A DNA stretch of 64,000 bases, from positions 62,001-126,000 of the forward strand of contig NZ_CANKWO010000001.1 of the NCBI RefSeq assembly GCF_947487515.1, given 5' to 3'. Shown in pieces: positions 43,274-53,592 of the stretch. The notes below the pieces were generated by a model. That model worked only from the letters and a program-made list of their open reading frames with translations. It ran no database searches and was not told the DNA's origin. Source of the DNA: an uncultured Litoreibacter sp. GTDB taxonomy: Bacteria > Pseudomonadota > Alphaproteobacteria > Rhodobacterales > Rhodobacteraceae. Positions within the stretch are counted from its first letter, which is position 1, and each line of letters starts with the position of its first letter. Both the position numbers and the translations under genes were made by a program.

Positions 43274-45613
43274 ATGAAGATCGCAAAAGCGACGCATAGC
43301 GCACGCCAATTCTTTAAGATTCAATGTGTTAGGGCGGCATTGTCTGGTCTGGCCATTACAGCCGTCGGCGGGGCCGTGTCCTTGGCTCCCGCATATGCGC
43401 AAAGTTTCCCTGTTTCATCGGTCCAGATTGAAGGTAATCAGCGGATCGAGGACGCAACGGTCCTGAGCTTCCTTCAATTGCCAAAAGGGCAGAATGTTAC
43501 CGCGGGCCAGCTCAATGATGCGGTGCAACGTCTTCAACGCTCCGGCTTGTTTGAAACGGTAGATGTCGTACCGGTTGGCAATCGTCTTGTTGTGACCGTA
43601 AAGGAATTCCCAACGATCAACCGCGTCAACATCGAGGGCAACAAACGCCTGAAAGACGCTGACCTGCTGCCGTTGTTGAACTCGAAGACCCGCAGAGTCT
43701 ACAGCCCCGCCACAGCAGAGGCCGACGCCGCATTGCTGGCCGAGGGATATAGTCAAGCAGGCCGGATTGCGGCCACCGTCACGCCACGGGTAATCGCGCG
43801 GTCGAACAACCGCGTCGATCTGGTTTTTGAAGTCTCCGAAGGCGATGTCGTCGAAGTAGAACGCATCAGCTTCATTGGGAACCGTGCCTATTCGGACCGC
43901 CGCCTGCGCCGCGTCATCGAATCCAAGCAGGCGGGACTTCTCAGATCCGTCATTCAATCGGATACCTTTGTCGCTGATCGCATCGCCTTTGACCGCCAGT
44001 TGCTACGTGATTTCTATTTGTCCCGCGGCTATGTCGACTTTCAGGTTCTGTCATCCACCCCACAACTGTCGCGCGAACGGGACGGCTACTTCGTCAGCTT
44101 CAAGGTGCGCGAAGGTCAGCAGTTCAATGTCGGGCAGGTGACAACATATTCAGAGCTGCCCGAGATCGACGCAGATGAATACCACAAAGTTGCGCGCCTG
44201 AAGGACGGGGAGGTTTATTCCCCCGCCAAGATCGAGAACACCATCACACGGATGGAACGTCTGGCCCTGAAACAAGGGTTGAACTTCGTCCGGGTTGAGC
44301 CACGCATTACCCGCAACGACGCGGATGTAACTTTGGATGTGGAATTCGCCATTGTGCGCGGCCCACGTGTCTTCGTGGAGCGGATCGATATTGAAGGCAA
44401 CGCCACGACCCTTGATCGGGTTGTGCGCCGACAGTTTAACACCGTCGAGGGTGACCCCTTCAACCCGCGCGAGATCCGAGACGCAGCAGAACGCATTCGC
44501 GCCTTGGGGTATTTCTCCACTGCGGATGTGAACACCCGCGAAGGAAGCGGCCCTGAAAGTGTCGTCGTTGATGTCGATGTCGAAGAGACAACCACCGGAT
44601 CGTTGGGGTTCGGGGTCAGCTTTGGTGCGGACGCAGGGGCCTCTCTGAACGTCAGCTTCCGCGAGCGCAACTTCCTTGGGCGCGGGCAGACGGTTGCCTT
44701 TAGCTTCGACACGGGTTCGGACAATCAAAACACCTCTATTAGCTTCTTGGAGCCTGCGTTCCTTGGTCGTGATCTGTCCTTAGGGATCAACACCTATTAC
44801 CGGACCACCAACAGCCAGTTTGCATCCTTCGACACCCAAGCGGTCGGGATCGAGCCCAGCATCGAGTTTCCGGTGTCCGAGAATGGCCGGCTTCGCCTGA
44901 ACTACCGCTTGTCGAAAGATTCCATCAAGAATGTCTCCGCCTCTACCTCGGCGATCATTCAACGCGACGAAGGCTCGGCGTGGACATCTGCCTTGGGGTA
45001 TTTGTATTCCTATGACACGCGTCGCACGGGCTTGAACCCGAACGGCGGCGTCCTGCTGCAATTCGGGCAACAGATCGCAGGTGTCGGGGGCGGGCTTCAA
45101 TATGTCCAAACCACGGGTTTGATTTCGGCGGAAACGAAAGTGGCACGCGAAGAGGTCACCCTGCGCGCACAGTTCGAATTCGGGGCAAACACACGGCTGA
45201 CCGGCAACAGCCGCATCACCGAGCGCTTCTTCCTCGGCTCCAGCAAATTGCGCGGGTTTGAAGGGGCCGGTGTTGGTCCTCGTGATCTGGCATCCGCCGA
45301 CCGAGACGCGCTTGGCGGGAATTACTTCGCGGTTGCGCGCCTAGAAGCCGACTTCCCCTTGGGCTTGCCTGAGGAATACGGCATTCGCGGTGGGGCGTTC
45401 TTTGACGTAGGCTCCCTTTGGGGGTTGGATGATACCAACAACGGAACAGCCACGCCGGTAGATGACGGCTTCAAGCTACGGTCTGTTGTCGGGGTTTCCT
45501 TACTGTGGGACACACAGCTAGGCCCCTTGCGTTTCAACTTCACCAAAGCCCTTGTGAAGGAAGACTTTGACCAAGAACGGTCGTTTGACCTGACCGTATC
45601 CACGCAGTTTTAG
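43274..45613 (+). CDS. bamA: Outer membrane protein assembly factor BamA
   Basis: Protein of 779 residues. A signal peptide with an extended basic N-terminus is cleaved near residue 42 (APAYAQ). Five POTRA domains occupy about 45-440, then a 16-strand beta-barrel ending in Phe, as outer membrane proteins do (SFDLTVSTQF). The barrel motif LRGFEGAGVGPRD (about 660-672) is the VRGF/YGDG-type lock region. It inserts beta-barrel proteins into the outer membrane. The skp gene follows after two bases. Confidence 0.97.
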   Translation: MKIAKATHSARQFFKIQCVRAALSGLAITAVGGAVSLAPAYAQSFPVSSVQIEGNQRIEDATVLSFLQLPKGQNVTAGQLNDAVQRLQRSGLFETVDVVPVGNRLVVTVKEFPTINRVNIEGNKRLKDADLLPLLNSKTRRVYSPATAEADAALLAEGYSQAGRIAATVTPRVIARSNNRVDLVFEVSEGDVVEVERISFIGNRAYSDRRLRRVIESKQAGLLRSVIQSDTFVADRIAFDRQLLRDFYLSRGYVDFQVLSSTPQLSRERDGYFVSFKVREGQQFNVGQVTTYSELPEIDADEYHKVARLKDGEVYSPAKIENTITRMERLALKQGLNFVRVEPRITRNDADVTLDVEFAIVRGPRVFVERIDIEGNATTLDRVVRRQFNTVEGDPFNPREIRDAAERIRALGYFSTADVNTREGSGPESVVVDVDVEETTTGSLGFGVSFGADAGASLNVSFRERNFLGRGQTVAFSFDTGSDNQNTSISFLEPAFLGRDLSLGINTYYRTTNSQFASFDTQAVGIEPSIEFPVSENGRLRLNYRLSKDSIKNVSASTSAIIQRDEGSAWTSALGYLYSYDTRRTGLNPNGGVLLQFGQQIAGVGGGLQYVQTTGLISAETKVAREEVTLRAQFEFGANTRLTGNSRITERFFLGSSKLRGFEGAGVGPRDLASADRDALGGNYFAVARLEADFPLGLPEEYGIRGGAFFDVGSLWGLDDTNNGTATPVDDGFKLRSVVGVSLLWDTQLGPLRFNFTKALVKEDFDQERSFDLTVSTQF

Positions 45614-45615
45614 AC

Positions 45616-46239
45616 GTGAGTATGTGTCGTGCAGCATGCGCGGTGGTGGCGGCCTTGATGGTTGCCACACCGACCATGGCGCAGACGGTTCAGCCCAGCC
45701 CAGTTTTGACGTTGGACCAAGACCGTATGTATACCGCCTCTGCCTTCGGCAAACGTGTGCAGGCAGATTTGCAGCAAAGTTCGCGGCTGCTTTCTGATGA
45801 AAACCGAAAGATCGAAAGCGCGCTTGAGGAAGAAGAAAGCCGTCTGACCCTAGAACGCGCCGATATGGATCCGGCGGAGTTTCGCAAGCTTGCCACAGAT
45901 TTCGACGAACGTGTCACCGGTATTCGCCGCGCTCAGGCCGCGAAAAGCGACAACATTCGCAAGCAGGCCGAAGCCGAGCGGGCGCGGTTTTTCGAGCTGG
46001 CGTTCCCGATCCTTTTAGAGCTGGTAGAAGAGACCGGAGCAGTGGCCGTCTTGAACAATGCGGCGGTGATATTCTCTATCCGCCAGATTGATATCACCGA
46101 TGTGGTGATTGAGCGTATTGATGCATCTGTAGGGGCCGCCCCTCCGCCGGTAGATACAGGCCCGTTGCCGGTTCCTCGTCCCAATGTTGAGGATCAAATT
46201 GACGAGACCCCCTCTGAAGATGCCCCATCCGACAACTGA
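45616..46239 (+). CDS. OmpH/Skp family periplasmic chaperone
   Basis: Protein of 207 residues (GTG at 45616; ATG two codons on is the alternative). Signal peptide to about residue 24 (ATPTMAQ), then an OmpH domain: VLTLDQDRMYTASAFGKRV, a long alpha-helical hairpin rich in Glu/Arg (about 58-135) and a closing VLNNAAVIFS. The C-terminal 40 residues are Pro/Asp-rich and not part of Skp. It holds unfolded outer membrane proteins for BamA. Normally lpxD comes next; here fabZ does. Confidence 0.88.
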   Translation: MSMCRAACAVVAALMVATPTMAQTVQPSPVLTLDQDRMYTASAFGKRVQADLQQSSRLLSDENRKIESALEEEESRLTLERADMDPAEFRKLATDFDERVTGIRRAQAAKSDNIRKQAEAERARFFELAFPILLELVEETGAVAVLNNAAVIFSIRQIDITDVVIERIDASVGAAPPPVDTGPLPVPRPNVEDQIDETPSEDAPSDN

Positions 46240-46306
46240 CGAGCGCAACTTGTGCCAAGGGTAGGCAACTGCTACCCAAATACTCTAAAGGCCAAAGGAA
46301 TACACC

Positions 46307-46762
46307 ATGACGCAAACCACCGCTGACATCGACCTGATCCAACGGATTATCCCCCACCGCTATCCGTTTCTTTTGGTCGATAAGGTCGAAGATATCAAAG
46401 CGGGTGAATCTGCGCGTGGCATCAAGAATGTCACCTTTAACGAGCCGCATTTTCAAGGCCATTTTCCAGGGGCGCCGATCATGCCCGGGGTGACCATCAT
46501 CGAGGCGATGGCGCAAACTGCTGCCGTGATGGTCGGTGTGACCATGGACATGGCCGACAAGGATTTGCTGGTGTATTTCATGGCGATCGACGGCTGCAAG
46601 TTCCGCCGTAAAGTCGTCCCCGGGGATGTGTTGCATCTTGATGTGCAGGTCACGCGCGGCAAAGCGGGTGCGAAAGTATGGAAGTTCAAAGGCGTGGCCT
46701 CCGTTGAAGGTGAGATGGCCGCCGAAGCCGAGTTCACAGCGATGATGGATTTACCGAAGTGA
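46307..46762 (+). CDS. fabZ: 3-hydroxyacyl-ACP dehydratase FabZ
   Basis: Hot-dog-fold enzyme of 151 residues. [14 protein letters not shown] (about 15-28) and [23 protein letters not shown] (about 49-71, catalytic His and the later Glu) are invariant. It dehydrates 3-hydroxyacyl-ACP, competing with LpxA for substrate, which is why the genes are adjacent. GTGA overlap couples it to lpxA. Confidence 0.96.
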   Translation: MTQTTADIDLIQRIIPHRYPFLLVDKVEDIKAGESARGIKNVTFNEPHFQGHFPGAPIMPGVTIIEAMAQTAAVMVGVTMDMADKDLLVYFMAIDGCKFRRKVVPGDVLHLDVQVTRGKAGAKVWKFKGVASVEGEMAAEAEFTAMMDLPK

Positions 46763-47544
46763 GCGCTGCTATCCACCCCTCGGCCTATGTAGAAGACGGG
46801 GCCACACTCGCTGACGGCGTCAAGATTGGCCCGTTTTGTACCGTTGGGGCCAATGTGACCCTTGCGGCTGGGGTGGAGCTAAAGAGCCATGTCGTGGTCA
46901 CCGGTAAAACCTCTATCGGCGAGAACACGGTGATCTTTCCCTTCGCGGTCATCGGCGAAATCCCGCAAGACCTGAAGTTCGACGGCGAAGAAACCCGTCT
47001 GGAGATCGGCGCCCGCAACCGTATTCGCGAAGGTGTGACCATGAACACCGGCACCTCTGGAGGGGGCGGGTTGACCAAGGTCGGCGATGACGGGCTGTTC
47101 ATGACAGGGGCGCATGTCGGCCATGACGCGATTGTTGGCAACAATGTCATTATGGCCAATCAGGCCGCCTTGGCTGGGCATTGCATCATTGAGGATAAGG
47201 TCATCATTGGTGGCCTTGCCGGCATACACCAGTTCGTGCGCATCGGGCGTGGGGCAATTATCGGCGCGGTCACCATGGTGACCAATGACGTCATTCCTTA
47301 CGGTTTGGTGCAAGCCCCGCGCGGCGAGCTGGACGGGTTGAATTACGTCGGCCTTAAACGTGCGGGCGTTGCGCGTGCGGATATCACTGCTTTGCGCGCG
47401 GCCTATCAGATGCTGCGACAGGGAGACGGGGCGTTTCAAGACCGCGCGCGCCGCCTGTCAGAAGAAACCGACAGCGAATATGTCAGCGAGGTTGTTGACT
47501 TCATTTTGGGCGACAGTGGCCGGTCGTACCTGACGCCGCGCTGA
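46759..47544 (+). CDS. lpxA: UDP-N-acetylglucosamine O-acyltransferase LpxA
   Basis: Protein of 261 residues, first enzyme of lipid A synthesis. Left-handed beta-helix repeats cover about 1-190; the catalytic His lies in [15 protein letters not shown] (about 114-128), and the C-terminal helices begin with [20 protein letters not shown]. The GTG start overlaps fabZ by four bases, and its stop overlaps lpxI by one. Confidence 0.96.
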   Translation: MSAAIHPSAYVEDGATLADGVKIGPFCTVGANVTLAAGVELKSHVVVTGKTSIGENTVIFPFAVIGEIPQDLKFDGEETRLEIGARNRIREGVTMNTGTSGGGGLTKVGDDGLFMTGAHVGHDAIVGNNVIMANQAALAGHCIIEDKVIIGGLAGIHQFVRIGRGAIIGAVTMVTNDVIPYGLVQAPRGELDGLNYVGLKRAGVARADITALRAAYQMLRQGDGAFQDRARRLSEETDSEYVSEVVDFILGDSGRSYLTPR

Positions 47545-48407
47545 TGCTGGCGCTGGTCATCGGGGATGGCGATCTGCCCGAGCTTCTTATGGAGCATTTG
47601 GCGGATACCAAGACACCTTATCAATTGTGCCAGATGGAATGGCAGGGCAGTGATGCGCGTGGCGACCAGCCCGTTCACAAATTCCGGATTGAAACCTTGG
47701 GCAGCTTTATCGCGTGGCTCACTGAGAAAGGTGTTGATCGCATTTGCTTCGCAGGGGCTGTGGATCGCCCTCCGCTTGATCCGACCAAAATCGACGCGCT
47801 GACAATGCCACTTGTGCCGCGAATGTTGCAGGCCTTGCAGCTTGGCGATGATGCGGCACTGCGCCTTGTGCTGGGATTCTTTCAAGAAGCAGGGATTGAG
47901 CCGGTCGGTGCCCATGAGGTTTACCCCGAAATTCTGCCACCTGCGGGGCTCATCGGAAGTGTGGAGCCAACCGAAGACCAAAAGCGCGACGCAGATCGCG
48001 GCATTGAGGTTATCGCGGCCATGGGCGCCGCCGATGTCGGGCAAGCTTGCATTATCCATAAAGGCCAGCCGCTGGTGATCGAGGCACAACCCGGCACTGA
48101 TTTCATGATGCAAAGCCTGCTTCACGAGCGGCATGACTTGCCGTGGGGCAGCAATCTTCTGGGCGTATCACGAGCCCAGCGGGCCAGGGGTTTGCCCAAG
48201 TCGGGCGGGGTCATGGTCAAAGCTGCAAAGCCCGGTCAAGAGCTGCGGATCGATATGCCAACCATCGGCCCCGACACGCTCTTGCGGGCGGTGCAGGTCG
48301 GTTTGGACGGCATCGTGATTGAGGCGGAGCGCGTGATTTTGCTGCAACCCGATCTGTGCAAACGACTTGTCGAAAAGCACAAGCTGTTCTTATGGGTGCG
48401 CGCGTGA
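47544..48407 (+). CDS. lpxI: UDP-2,3-diacylglucosamine diphosphatase LpxI
   Basis: Protein of 287 residues of the LpxI (DUF1009) family, the alphaproteobacterial replacement for LpxH in lipid A synthesis: it releases UMP to give lipid X. Family marks are LALVIGDGDLPELL at the start, VDRICFAGAVDRP near 71-83, and the C-terminal GRAKPGQELRIDMPTIGPDT-like region, here beginning KAAKPGQELRIDMPTIGPDT. Placing between lpxA and lpxB is typical. Confidence 0.94.
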   Translation: MLALVIGDGDLPELLMEHLADTKTPYQLCQMEWQGSDARGDQPVHKFRIETLGSFIAWLTEKGVDRICFAGAVDRPPLDPTKIDALTMPLVPRMLQALQLGDDAALRLVLGFFQEAGIEPVGAHEVYPEILPPAGLIGSVEPTEDQKRDADRGIEVIAAMGAADVGQACIIHKGQPLVIEAQPGTDFMMQSLLHERHDLPWGSNLLGVSRAQRARGLPKSGGVMVKAAKPGQELRIDMPTIGPDTLLRAVQVGLDGIVIEAERVILLQPDLCKRLVEKHKLFLWVRA

Positions 48408-49579
48408 AGGTGTACCTCATCGCGGGCGAACCTTCCGGCGACAAGTTGGGGGGGGCGTTGATGGAAGGCCTCCGGCAGCTTGACCCAGATGTAACTTTCC
48501 AAGGGGTCGGTGGCCCGTTGATGCAAGCCCAAGGCATGACGTCGTTGTTTTCGATGGACGAGCTGTCGGTCATGGGGCTGGCCGAAGTTCTGCCCAAACT
48601 GCGCGGCTTGTTCAAACGCCGAGACGAAACCGTGGAAGACATTATCGGCTCAGGTGCGGATGTGGTCGTCACGATTGACAGTCCGGACTTCTGTCTACGG
48701 GTTTTGCGCAAACTGCGCGGGTTCACGCAGGTGCCCACTGTCCACTATGTCGCCCCATCTGTTTGGGCATGGCGCACCAAGCGCACTGACCGCATGCAAG
48801 GGATCGTGGACCATGTTTTGGCTTTGCTCCCGTTTGAGCCGCAATACATGGAGCGCGCGGGGCTGGCCTGCGACTTCGTTGGCCACCCCGTGGTGGCAGA
48901 GCCATTGGCGACCGGCGCCGCGGCATCTGATTTCCGGCACATCCACAATATAGGCGATGCGCCATTGGTTTTGGCGCTGCCGGGGTCTCGCAGGGGGGAA
49001 GTGAGCCGCTTGTCGGATGTCTTCGGCCAAAGCCTGCAAAAGCTCGCGATGACGCGGCCAGAGATGCGCGTGGTCATCCCCGCCGCCGCACCGGTGGCGG
49101 CCATGGTGCAGCAGCAAACCCAAGGGTGGCCGGGCGATCCGATCGTGCTTGATCCCCGTGGCCTGTCACAAGAGGTGGCCATAGCAGAAAAACGCGCGGC
49201 ATTTGCGGCGGCAGATGTAGCTTTGGCCGCGTCAGGGACAGTGTCGCTGGAATTGGCCGCAAACACGGTGCCTATGGTCATCGCCTACGATATGAATTGG
49301 CTGTCGCGAAAGCTGATCGCCGCGATGTTGCAGGTGGATACCGTCACATTGGTTAATCTGGTGTCAGACACCCGCACGGTGCCAGAATTTCTGGGCGATG
49401 CGTGCAAGCCTGATGATATCGCGCGCGCTTTGGATGTGGCCCTCAAACCAGGGCCTGAGCGTGCGGCCCAAGCGGCGGCTGCGGAAATCACCATGGAGCT
49501 TTTGGGCCGTGGAGACGAGGCACCGGGCCTGCGCGCAGCAAGGGTCGTGACGCGGGTAGCGACAGGTTCACCAGTATAG
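48404..49579 (+). CDS. lpxB: Lipid-A-disaccharide synthase LpxB
   Basis: GT-B glycosyltransferase of 391 residues joining UDP-diacylglucosamine and lipid X. The GTG at 48404 gives MKVYLIAGEPSGDKLGG, the family start, and overlaps the lpxI stop (GTGA); an ATG at 48392 would add four residues. SVWAWRTKRTDRM (about 119-131), LALPGSRRGEV (about 189-199) and ALAASGTVSLELA (about 272-284) are conserved. It ends the lpx run; glnE follows 48 bases later. Confidence 0.95.
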   Translation: MKVYLIAGEPSGDKLGGALMEGLRQLDPDVTFQGVGGPLMQAQGMTSLFSMDELSVMGLAEVLPKLRGLFKRRDETVEDIIGSGADVVVTIDSPDFCLRVLRKLRGFTQVPTVHYVAPSVWAWRTKRTDRMQGIVDHVLALLPFEPQYMERAGLACDFVGHPVVAEPLATGAAASDFRHIHNIGDAPLVLALPGSRRGEVSRLSDVFGQSLQKLAMTRPEMRVVIPAAAPVAAMVQQQTQGWPGDPIVLDPRGLSQEVAIAEKRAAFAAADVALAASGTVSLELAANTVPMVIAYDMNWLSRKLIAAMLQVDTVTLVNLVSDTRTVPEFLGDACKPDDIARALDVALKPGPERAAQAAAAEITMELLGRGDEAPGLRAARVVTRVATGSPV

Positions 49580-49627
49580 AGGCGGCAGGCGGTTGACCTT
49601 CCTTGCGCAGCCTTTCATCCTGCCTTT

Positions 49628-52402
49628 ATGACATTTTCCGACCAAATCACGCGCCAGCCCCTCCGTCACAATGCCGAACGCGCTGCGGAGGCGCGGCACG
49701 CGCTTGGTGATCTGCCAAAACCACTGTTGGACCTGCTGGAAAGCACCGCCAGTTGCAGCTCCTATCTCGCAGGTTTGATGGTGAAAGAAGCGGATTGGAT
49801 ATCGCAGCTACAAACCACCAGTGCCGAAGATCTGCGAGACCGCGTTTGGCGCGATGTTGCGCAGGTGGATGGGGATCTGAAAGGGCTTTTTCGGCAGGCC
49901 AAACGACGTATCGCACTTCTGGCCGCCGTCGCAGATGTTGGGGGCGTTTGGCCGCTGGAGGATGTCACCAAGGCGTTAACTGATTTGGCCGACAAATGCC
50001 TGCAGCGCGGGTTGACTGATCTGACAGCGGCACAAATCGCCCGTGGAAAGCTGCCAGGGCAATGCGCCGAGGACGCCAGCCTTGGGGCCGGAATGTGCAT
50101 CTTGGCGATGGGCAAGATGGGGGCCTATGAGCTGAATTACTCCTCGGATATTGATATGATATGTCTGTTCGACGAGACGCGCTTCAACCCGGATGATTAC
50201 CTTGAGGCCCGCACGACTTTCGTCAAGATCACCCGCGCTCTGATGGGGTTGATGTCAGATGTGACGGGCGACGGGTATGTGTTTCGAACGGATCTAAGGT
50301 TGCGCCCCGATGCCTCTGTGACGCCGGTCTGCATCGCGATGGAGGCCGCAGAGCGTTACTACGAAAGCGTTGGGCGAACATGGGAACGGGCGGCCTTTAT
50401 CAAAGCGCGCCCCTGCGCAGGAGATATTGAGGCAGGCAACAGGTTCCTCAAACGGCTCAGCCCGTTTATCTGGCGCAAACACCTTGATTTCGCGGCGATT
50501 GAGGATGCCCATGACATGCGTCTCAAAATTCGCAGTCATAAGGGCTTGGGCGGCAGCATGCAGCTGGATGGTCACAATATGAAGCTTGGCGCAGGGGGTA
50601 TTCGCGAAATCGAGTTTTTCACCCAAACGCGCCAGTTGATTGCAGGGGGGCGTGACCCAAATCTGCGCGTGCGCGGCACCTGCGAAGGTTTGGATAGATT
50701 GGTGGCGGCCAATTGGGTTCCCAAAGCAGCGGCCGAGACGCTGAAAACGGCCTATCGCGCCCACCGCGAGGTTGAACATCGGCTACAAATGATCGGTGAT
50801 GCGCAAACCCATGATTTGCCCAAGGGGGAGGACGGCTTTTTGCGCCTGTCTCGCTTCATGGGAGACGCCGACGTGGATGCCTTTCGCGCCAGTTTGCTGT
50901 CGCGTCTGGAAGAGGTTGCAGATGTCACCGACAGTTTCTTTGCGCCCGATGACGTAGAGGAGGCGCCGCAAACCGAAGGGCTCTTTGATCTCTCTACCTA
51001 TCTGGAGCAGTGGCGCTCTCTTCCTGCTCTTCGCTCAGAGCGGGCGCAGACCCTGTTCAAGCGGGTTTTCCCGTCAATTTTGCGCCAGATGGGGCAGGCC
51101 AGTAAACCCGTGGAGGCCATGGTTGAGTTCGAACGTTTCTTAACCGGATTGCCCTCAGGGGTGCAGGTGTTTTCCTTGTTTGAAGCCAACCCCTTGTTAA
51201 CAAAACTGATCGTGGACATCTGTGCGACGTCCCCCGCATTGGCGACCTATCTGTCGCAAAATGCTGGCGTGTTGGACGCCGTAATTGGCGGCGGGTTCTT
51301 TGCGCCGTGGCCGACAGAAGAAGGGCTGGCTGAACTTCTGTCCCACCAAATGGCGCGGCTTTCAGATTATGAAGGCCAGCTTGATGCCGCCCGCCGCTGG
51401 CAAAAGGAATGGCATTTCCGCATTGGCGTGCATCATCTTCAAGGCTTGCTATCCGCGCAAGATGCCAGCGCCCAGTACAGTGATCTGGCGCGGGCTACAT
51501 TGGCCGCACTTTTGCCCGTGGTCGAAGCCGAATTCGCCCGCAAGCATGGCGCCGCTCCCGGGCGCGGGGCCATGATTTTGGGAATGGGGTCTGTCGGGGC
51601 GGGAAGTCTCACGGCGCAATCCGATCTGGATTTGATCGTGATCTATGACGCGCAAGGAAAAGAGGCCAGCGACGGGCGACGCCCGTTGGAAACCAGAACC
51701 TATTTCGCGCGGCTCACTCAGGCCCTTGTGACTGCTCTTTCCGCGCCCATGTCGCAGGGGCGATTGTATGAAGTCGATCTGCGCTTGCGCCCGTCAGGGC
51801 AATCGGGGCCGGTGGCCACATCACTGCAGGCCTTTGAAAGCTACCAGCTGAACGATGCGTGGGTTTGGGAACATCTGGCCTTAACGCGGGCCACGGCTTT
51901 GGCGGGAAATGTAGAGTTGCAGCAAGACGTCGAAGCCGTGCGCCGCAAGGTCTTGTCTGCATCGTTCAACACCGCCCGCATCAAGGAAGAAACCCAAGAG
52001 ATGCGCGCCCGTTTGGCAGAGGCCGCCGGAACTTATGATCTGTGGGACGTGAAATCCGGCGCAGGCGGGCGGCAGGACATCGAACTATTGAGCCAAGCCC
52101 TCAATCTTATTGGGGCCAGCTCAGATCGCGCCATCGAGGATCAGTTGAACCTCGCCCATAGCAAGGGGCTGTTGCAAAGCGCGCAGCTGCAGCATTTGCA
52201 ACAGGCCTATAACCTGTTTTCCAACGTACAGATGGCCGCGCGTCTGTTATCCGATAAACCCCTTCGACCTGAGGACATGGGGGCAGGGGCCAAAGCCCTT
52301 TTACTGCGAGATTGTGACTGCAGCTCCCTTGACGATTTGGCCAGCCAGATCACCGAATGTCGCAAACTGGCCGCCGAAGTGGTGGAACAGGTTCTGTTGT
52401 AG
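49628..52402 (+). CDS. glnE: Bifunctional glutamine synthetase adenylyltransferase/deadenylase GlnE
   Basis: Protein of 924 residues, slightly shorter than the E. coli form (946). It has two nucleotidyltransferase domains: N-terminal (deadenylylating) with LNYSSDIDMICLFD near 170-183, and C-terminal (adenylylating) with AQSDLDLIVIYDA near 664-676, each followed by helical domains with GGIREIEFF and GGRQDIELL. It adds or removes AMP on glutamine synthetase according to nitrogen status signalled by PII. Confidence 0.95.
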   Translation: MTFSDQITRQPLRHNAERAAEARHALGDLPKPLLDLLESTASCSSYLAGLMVKEADWISQLQTTSAEDLRDRVWRDVAQVDGDLKGLFRQAKRRIALLAAVADVGGVWPLEDVTKALTDLADKCLQRGLTDLTAAQIARGKLPGQCAEDASLGAGMCILAMGKMGAYELNYSSDIDMICLFDETRFNPDDYLEARTTFVKITRALMGLMSDVTGDGYVFRTDLRLRPDASVTPVCIAMEAAERYYESVGRTWERAAFIKARPCAGDIEAGNRFLKRLSPFIWRKHLDFAAIEDAHDMRLKIRSHKGLGGSMQLDGHNMKLGAGGIREIEFFTQTRQLIAGGRDPNLRVRGTCEGLDRLVAANWVPKAAAETLKTAYRAHREVEHRLQMIGDAQTHDLPKGEDGFLRLSRFMGDADVDAFRASLLSRLEEVADVTDSFFAPDDVEEAPQTEGLFDLSTYLEQWRSLPALRSERAQTLFKRVFPSILRQMGQASKPVEAMVEFERFLTGLPSGVQVFSLFEANPLLTKLIVDICATSPALATYLSQNAGVLDAVIGGGFFAPWPTEEGLAELLSHQMARLSDYEGQLDAARRWQKEWHFRIGVHHLQGLLSAQDASAQYSDLARATLAALLPVVEAEFARKHGAAPGRGAMILGMGSVGAGSLTAQSDLDLIVIYDAQGKEASDGRRPLETRTYFARLTQALVTALSAPMSQGRLYEVDLRLRPSGQSGPVATSLQAFESYQLNDAWVWEHLALTRATALAGNVELQQDVEAVRRKVLSASFNTARIKEETQEMRARLAEAAGTYDLWDVKSGAGGRQDIELLSQALNLIGASSDRAIEDQLNLAHSKGLLQSAQLQHLQQAYNLFSNVQMAARLLSDKPLRPEDMGAGAKALLLRDCDCSSLDDLASQITECRKLAAEVVEQVLL

Positions 52403-52457
52403 GGCGGGATGCGTGATATGGGGGACAGGACAAGGCACAAGATGAGGAGCTGCGCAA

Positions 52458-52727
52458 ATGGACTTAAGTGATATTGACCGCAGGGGCCTGATACGAGAGG
52501 CCTACCGCATTGAAGGCATTACCAAAGGAGAATGCCGGTCAATTTTCTTGGATTGGGCGATCAATCTTCCGCAAGAGCATGACAGTCACGCGGCGATACT
52601 TTTGTTGATCGAAACCTATAGTGCGGCGCCAGAGGATCATCCGATGACAACCGTTCTGCGAGACGGGCTTGCGGCCAGACCTGAGGCCAAACGGCGTGGC
52701 GGACGCAAGGCGCGGTTGGCTGAGTAG
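52458..52727 (+). CDS. Small conserved-looking cytoplasmic protein
   Basis: I cannot name this 89-residue protein. It starts with ATG at 52458 with GGAG 13 bases upstream. Residues 1-40 (MDLSDIDRRGLIREAYRIEG...) look helical, a middle part runs FLDWAINLPQEHDSHAAILLLIETYS, and the last 20 residues are strongly basic (PEAKRRGGRKARLAE), suggesting nucleic-acid contact. It follows glnE by 55 bases and is closed by a strong terminator, so it is probably the last gene of that transcript. Confidence 0.72.
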   Translation: MDLSDIDRRGLIREAYRIEGITKGECRSIFLDWAINLPQEHDSHAAILLLIETYSAAPEDHPMTTVLRDGLAARPEAKRRGGRKARLAE

Positions 52728-52752
52728 CTCAGCGAGGGCCCTGTCGAATGCA

Positions 52753-52789
52753 AAAGCGCCGCGGCTCTGAATAAGACCCGCGGCGCTTT
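52753..52789. terminator. Strong bidirectional terminator
   Basis: AAAGCGCCGCGG and CCGCGGCGCTTT form a perfect 12-pair stem with a 13-base loop. It separates the glnE transcript from the convergent ialB gene. Confidence 0.9.
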
Positions 52790-52814
52790 GTCTATCGGAC
52801 GTGATCCGAGGGGA

Positions 52815-53471
52815 TCAGTTTGCTTTGCGTGCGGCCTTTACGGCGTCAAACCCAGCGGTGAACCCTGACAGGGACATTGTCAGCTCAACCTTTTGGTCTG
52901 GCGCTTGGGCCGGAACCACAACGATCTTCGCAGAGTTGCCAGCCTTGAAGGCGGAAACATCACCCGAAGTGAACCCCACACGGGAGAAACAACCGATCGT
53001 CGTGCAGAAGGTGAACGGGTAGACTTTCGCCTTACCGCCATCAACGCTCAGCAGAACGTTTTGTGTCAGAAGTGTTTCCAGCGGCGTCACGATGGTGGCG
53101 CCGGCGGCCAATTTGTCGTCATCAGCCAGATTGAAAAGGTTGATCTCGGCGACAGAATTGCCCTGCTGATCTTCTAAAAGTTGATACAATTGGCATGGAT
53201 CTTTCTTGCCCTCAGGGGCTTTGATGCAGCGCAGTTCCCAATCACCATGGTCGGATACTTTATAGGTTGCACCAACTTCGACCACGTCTTGGCCTGTGCT
53301 CAGCCCGTCATTTCGCGGGGCGTTGCCCTCTGCGGCGGGCGCTTCTTCCTGCGCGGTGGCCTCGGCGGCGGGTTCAGCTGCCGGTTCGGTGGTGGTTTGC
53401 GCAAAAGCACCAGTTGCTACAAAAGCGCTGAATGTCGCGCCGATCACTAAAGTTTTCAAAAATTCAGACAT
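52815..53471 (-). CDS. Invasion-associated locus B (IalB) family protein
   Basis: Protein of 218 residues. A Sec signal peptide is cleaved near residue 24 (TGAFAQ), followed by a low-complexity Glu/Ala/Pro linker (about 26-52) and then the IalB domain: VSDHGDWELRCIK (about 72-84), PCQLYQLLEDQQGNSVAEI, and FTFCTTIGCFSRVGF (about 151-165) with paired cysteines probably forming disulfides. IalB proteins are periplasmic, named from Bartonella invasion, but are general in free-living alphaproteobacteria; molecular function unknown. Confidence 0.9.
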   Translation of the reverse strand: MSEFLKTLVIGATFSAFVATGAFAQTTTEPAAEPAAEATAQEEAPAAEGNAPRNDGLSTGQDVVEVGATYKVSDHGDWELRCIKAPEGKKDPCQLYQLLEDQQGNSVAEINLFNLADDDKLAAGATIVTPLETLLTQNVLLSVDGGKAKVYPFTFCTTIGCFSRVGFTSGDVSAFKAGNSAKIVVVPAQAPDQKVELTMSLSGFTAGFDAVKAARKAN

Positions 53472-53592
53472 TTGGTCCTGCTACTCAATTTGGTGTTGGC
53501 AGGGGTTTAGCACGCTATGGCAGGGGTGTCAGGTCGGAAAACGCATCATAGGGGGGCGAAGTGGATGATTTTCGCCGATATATGTTTCAATG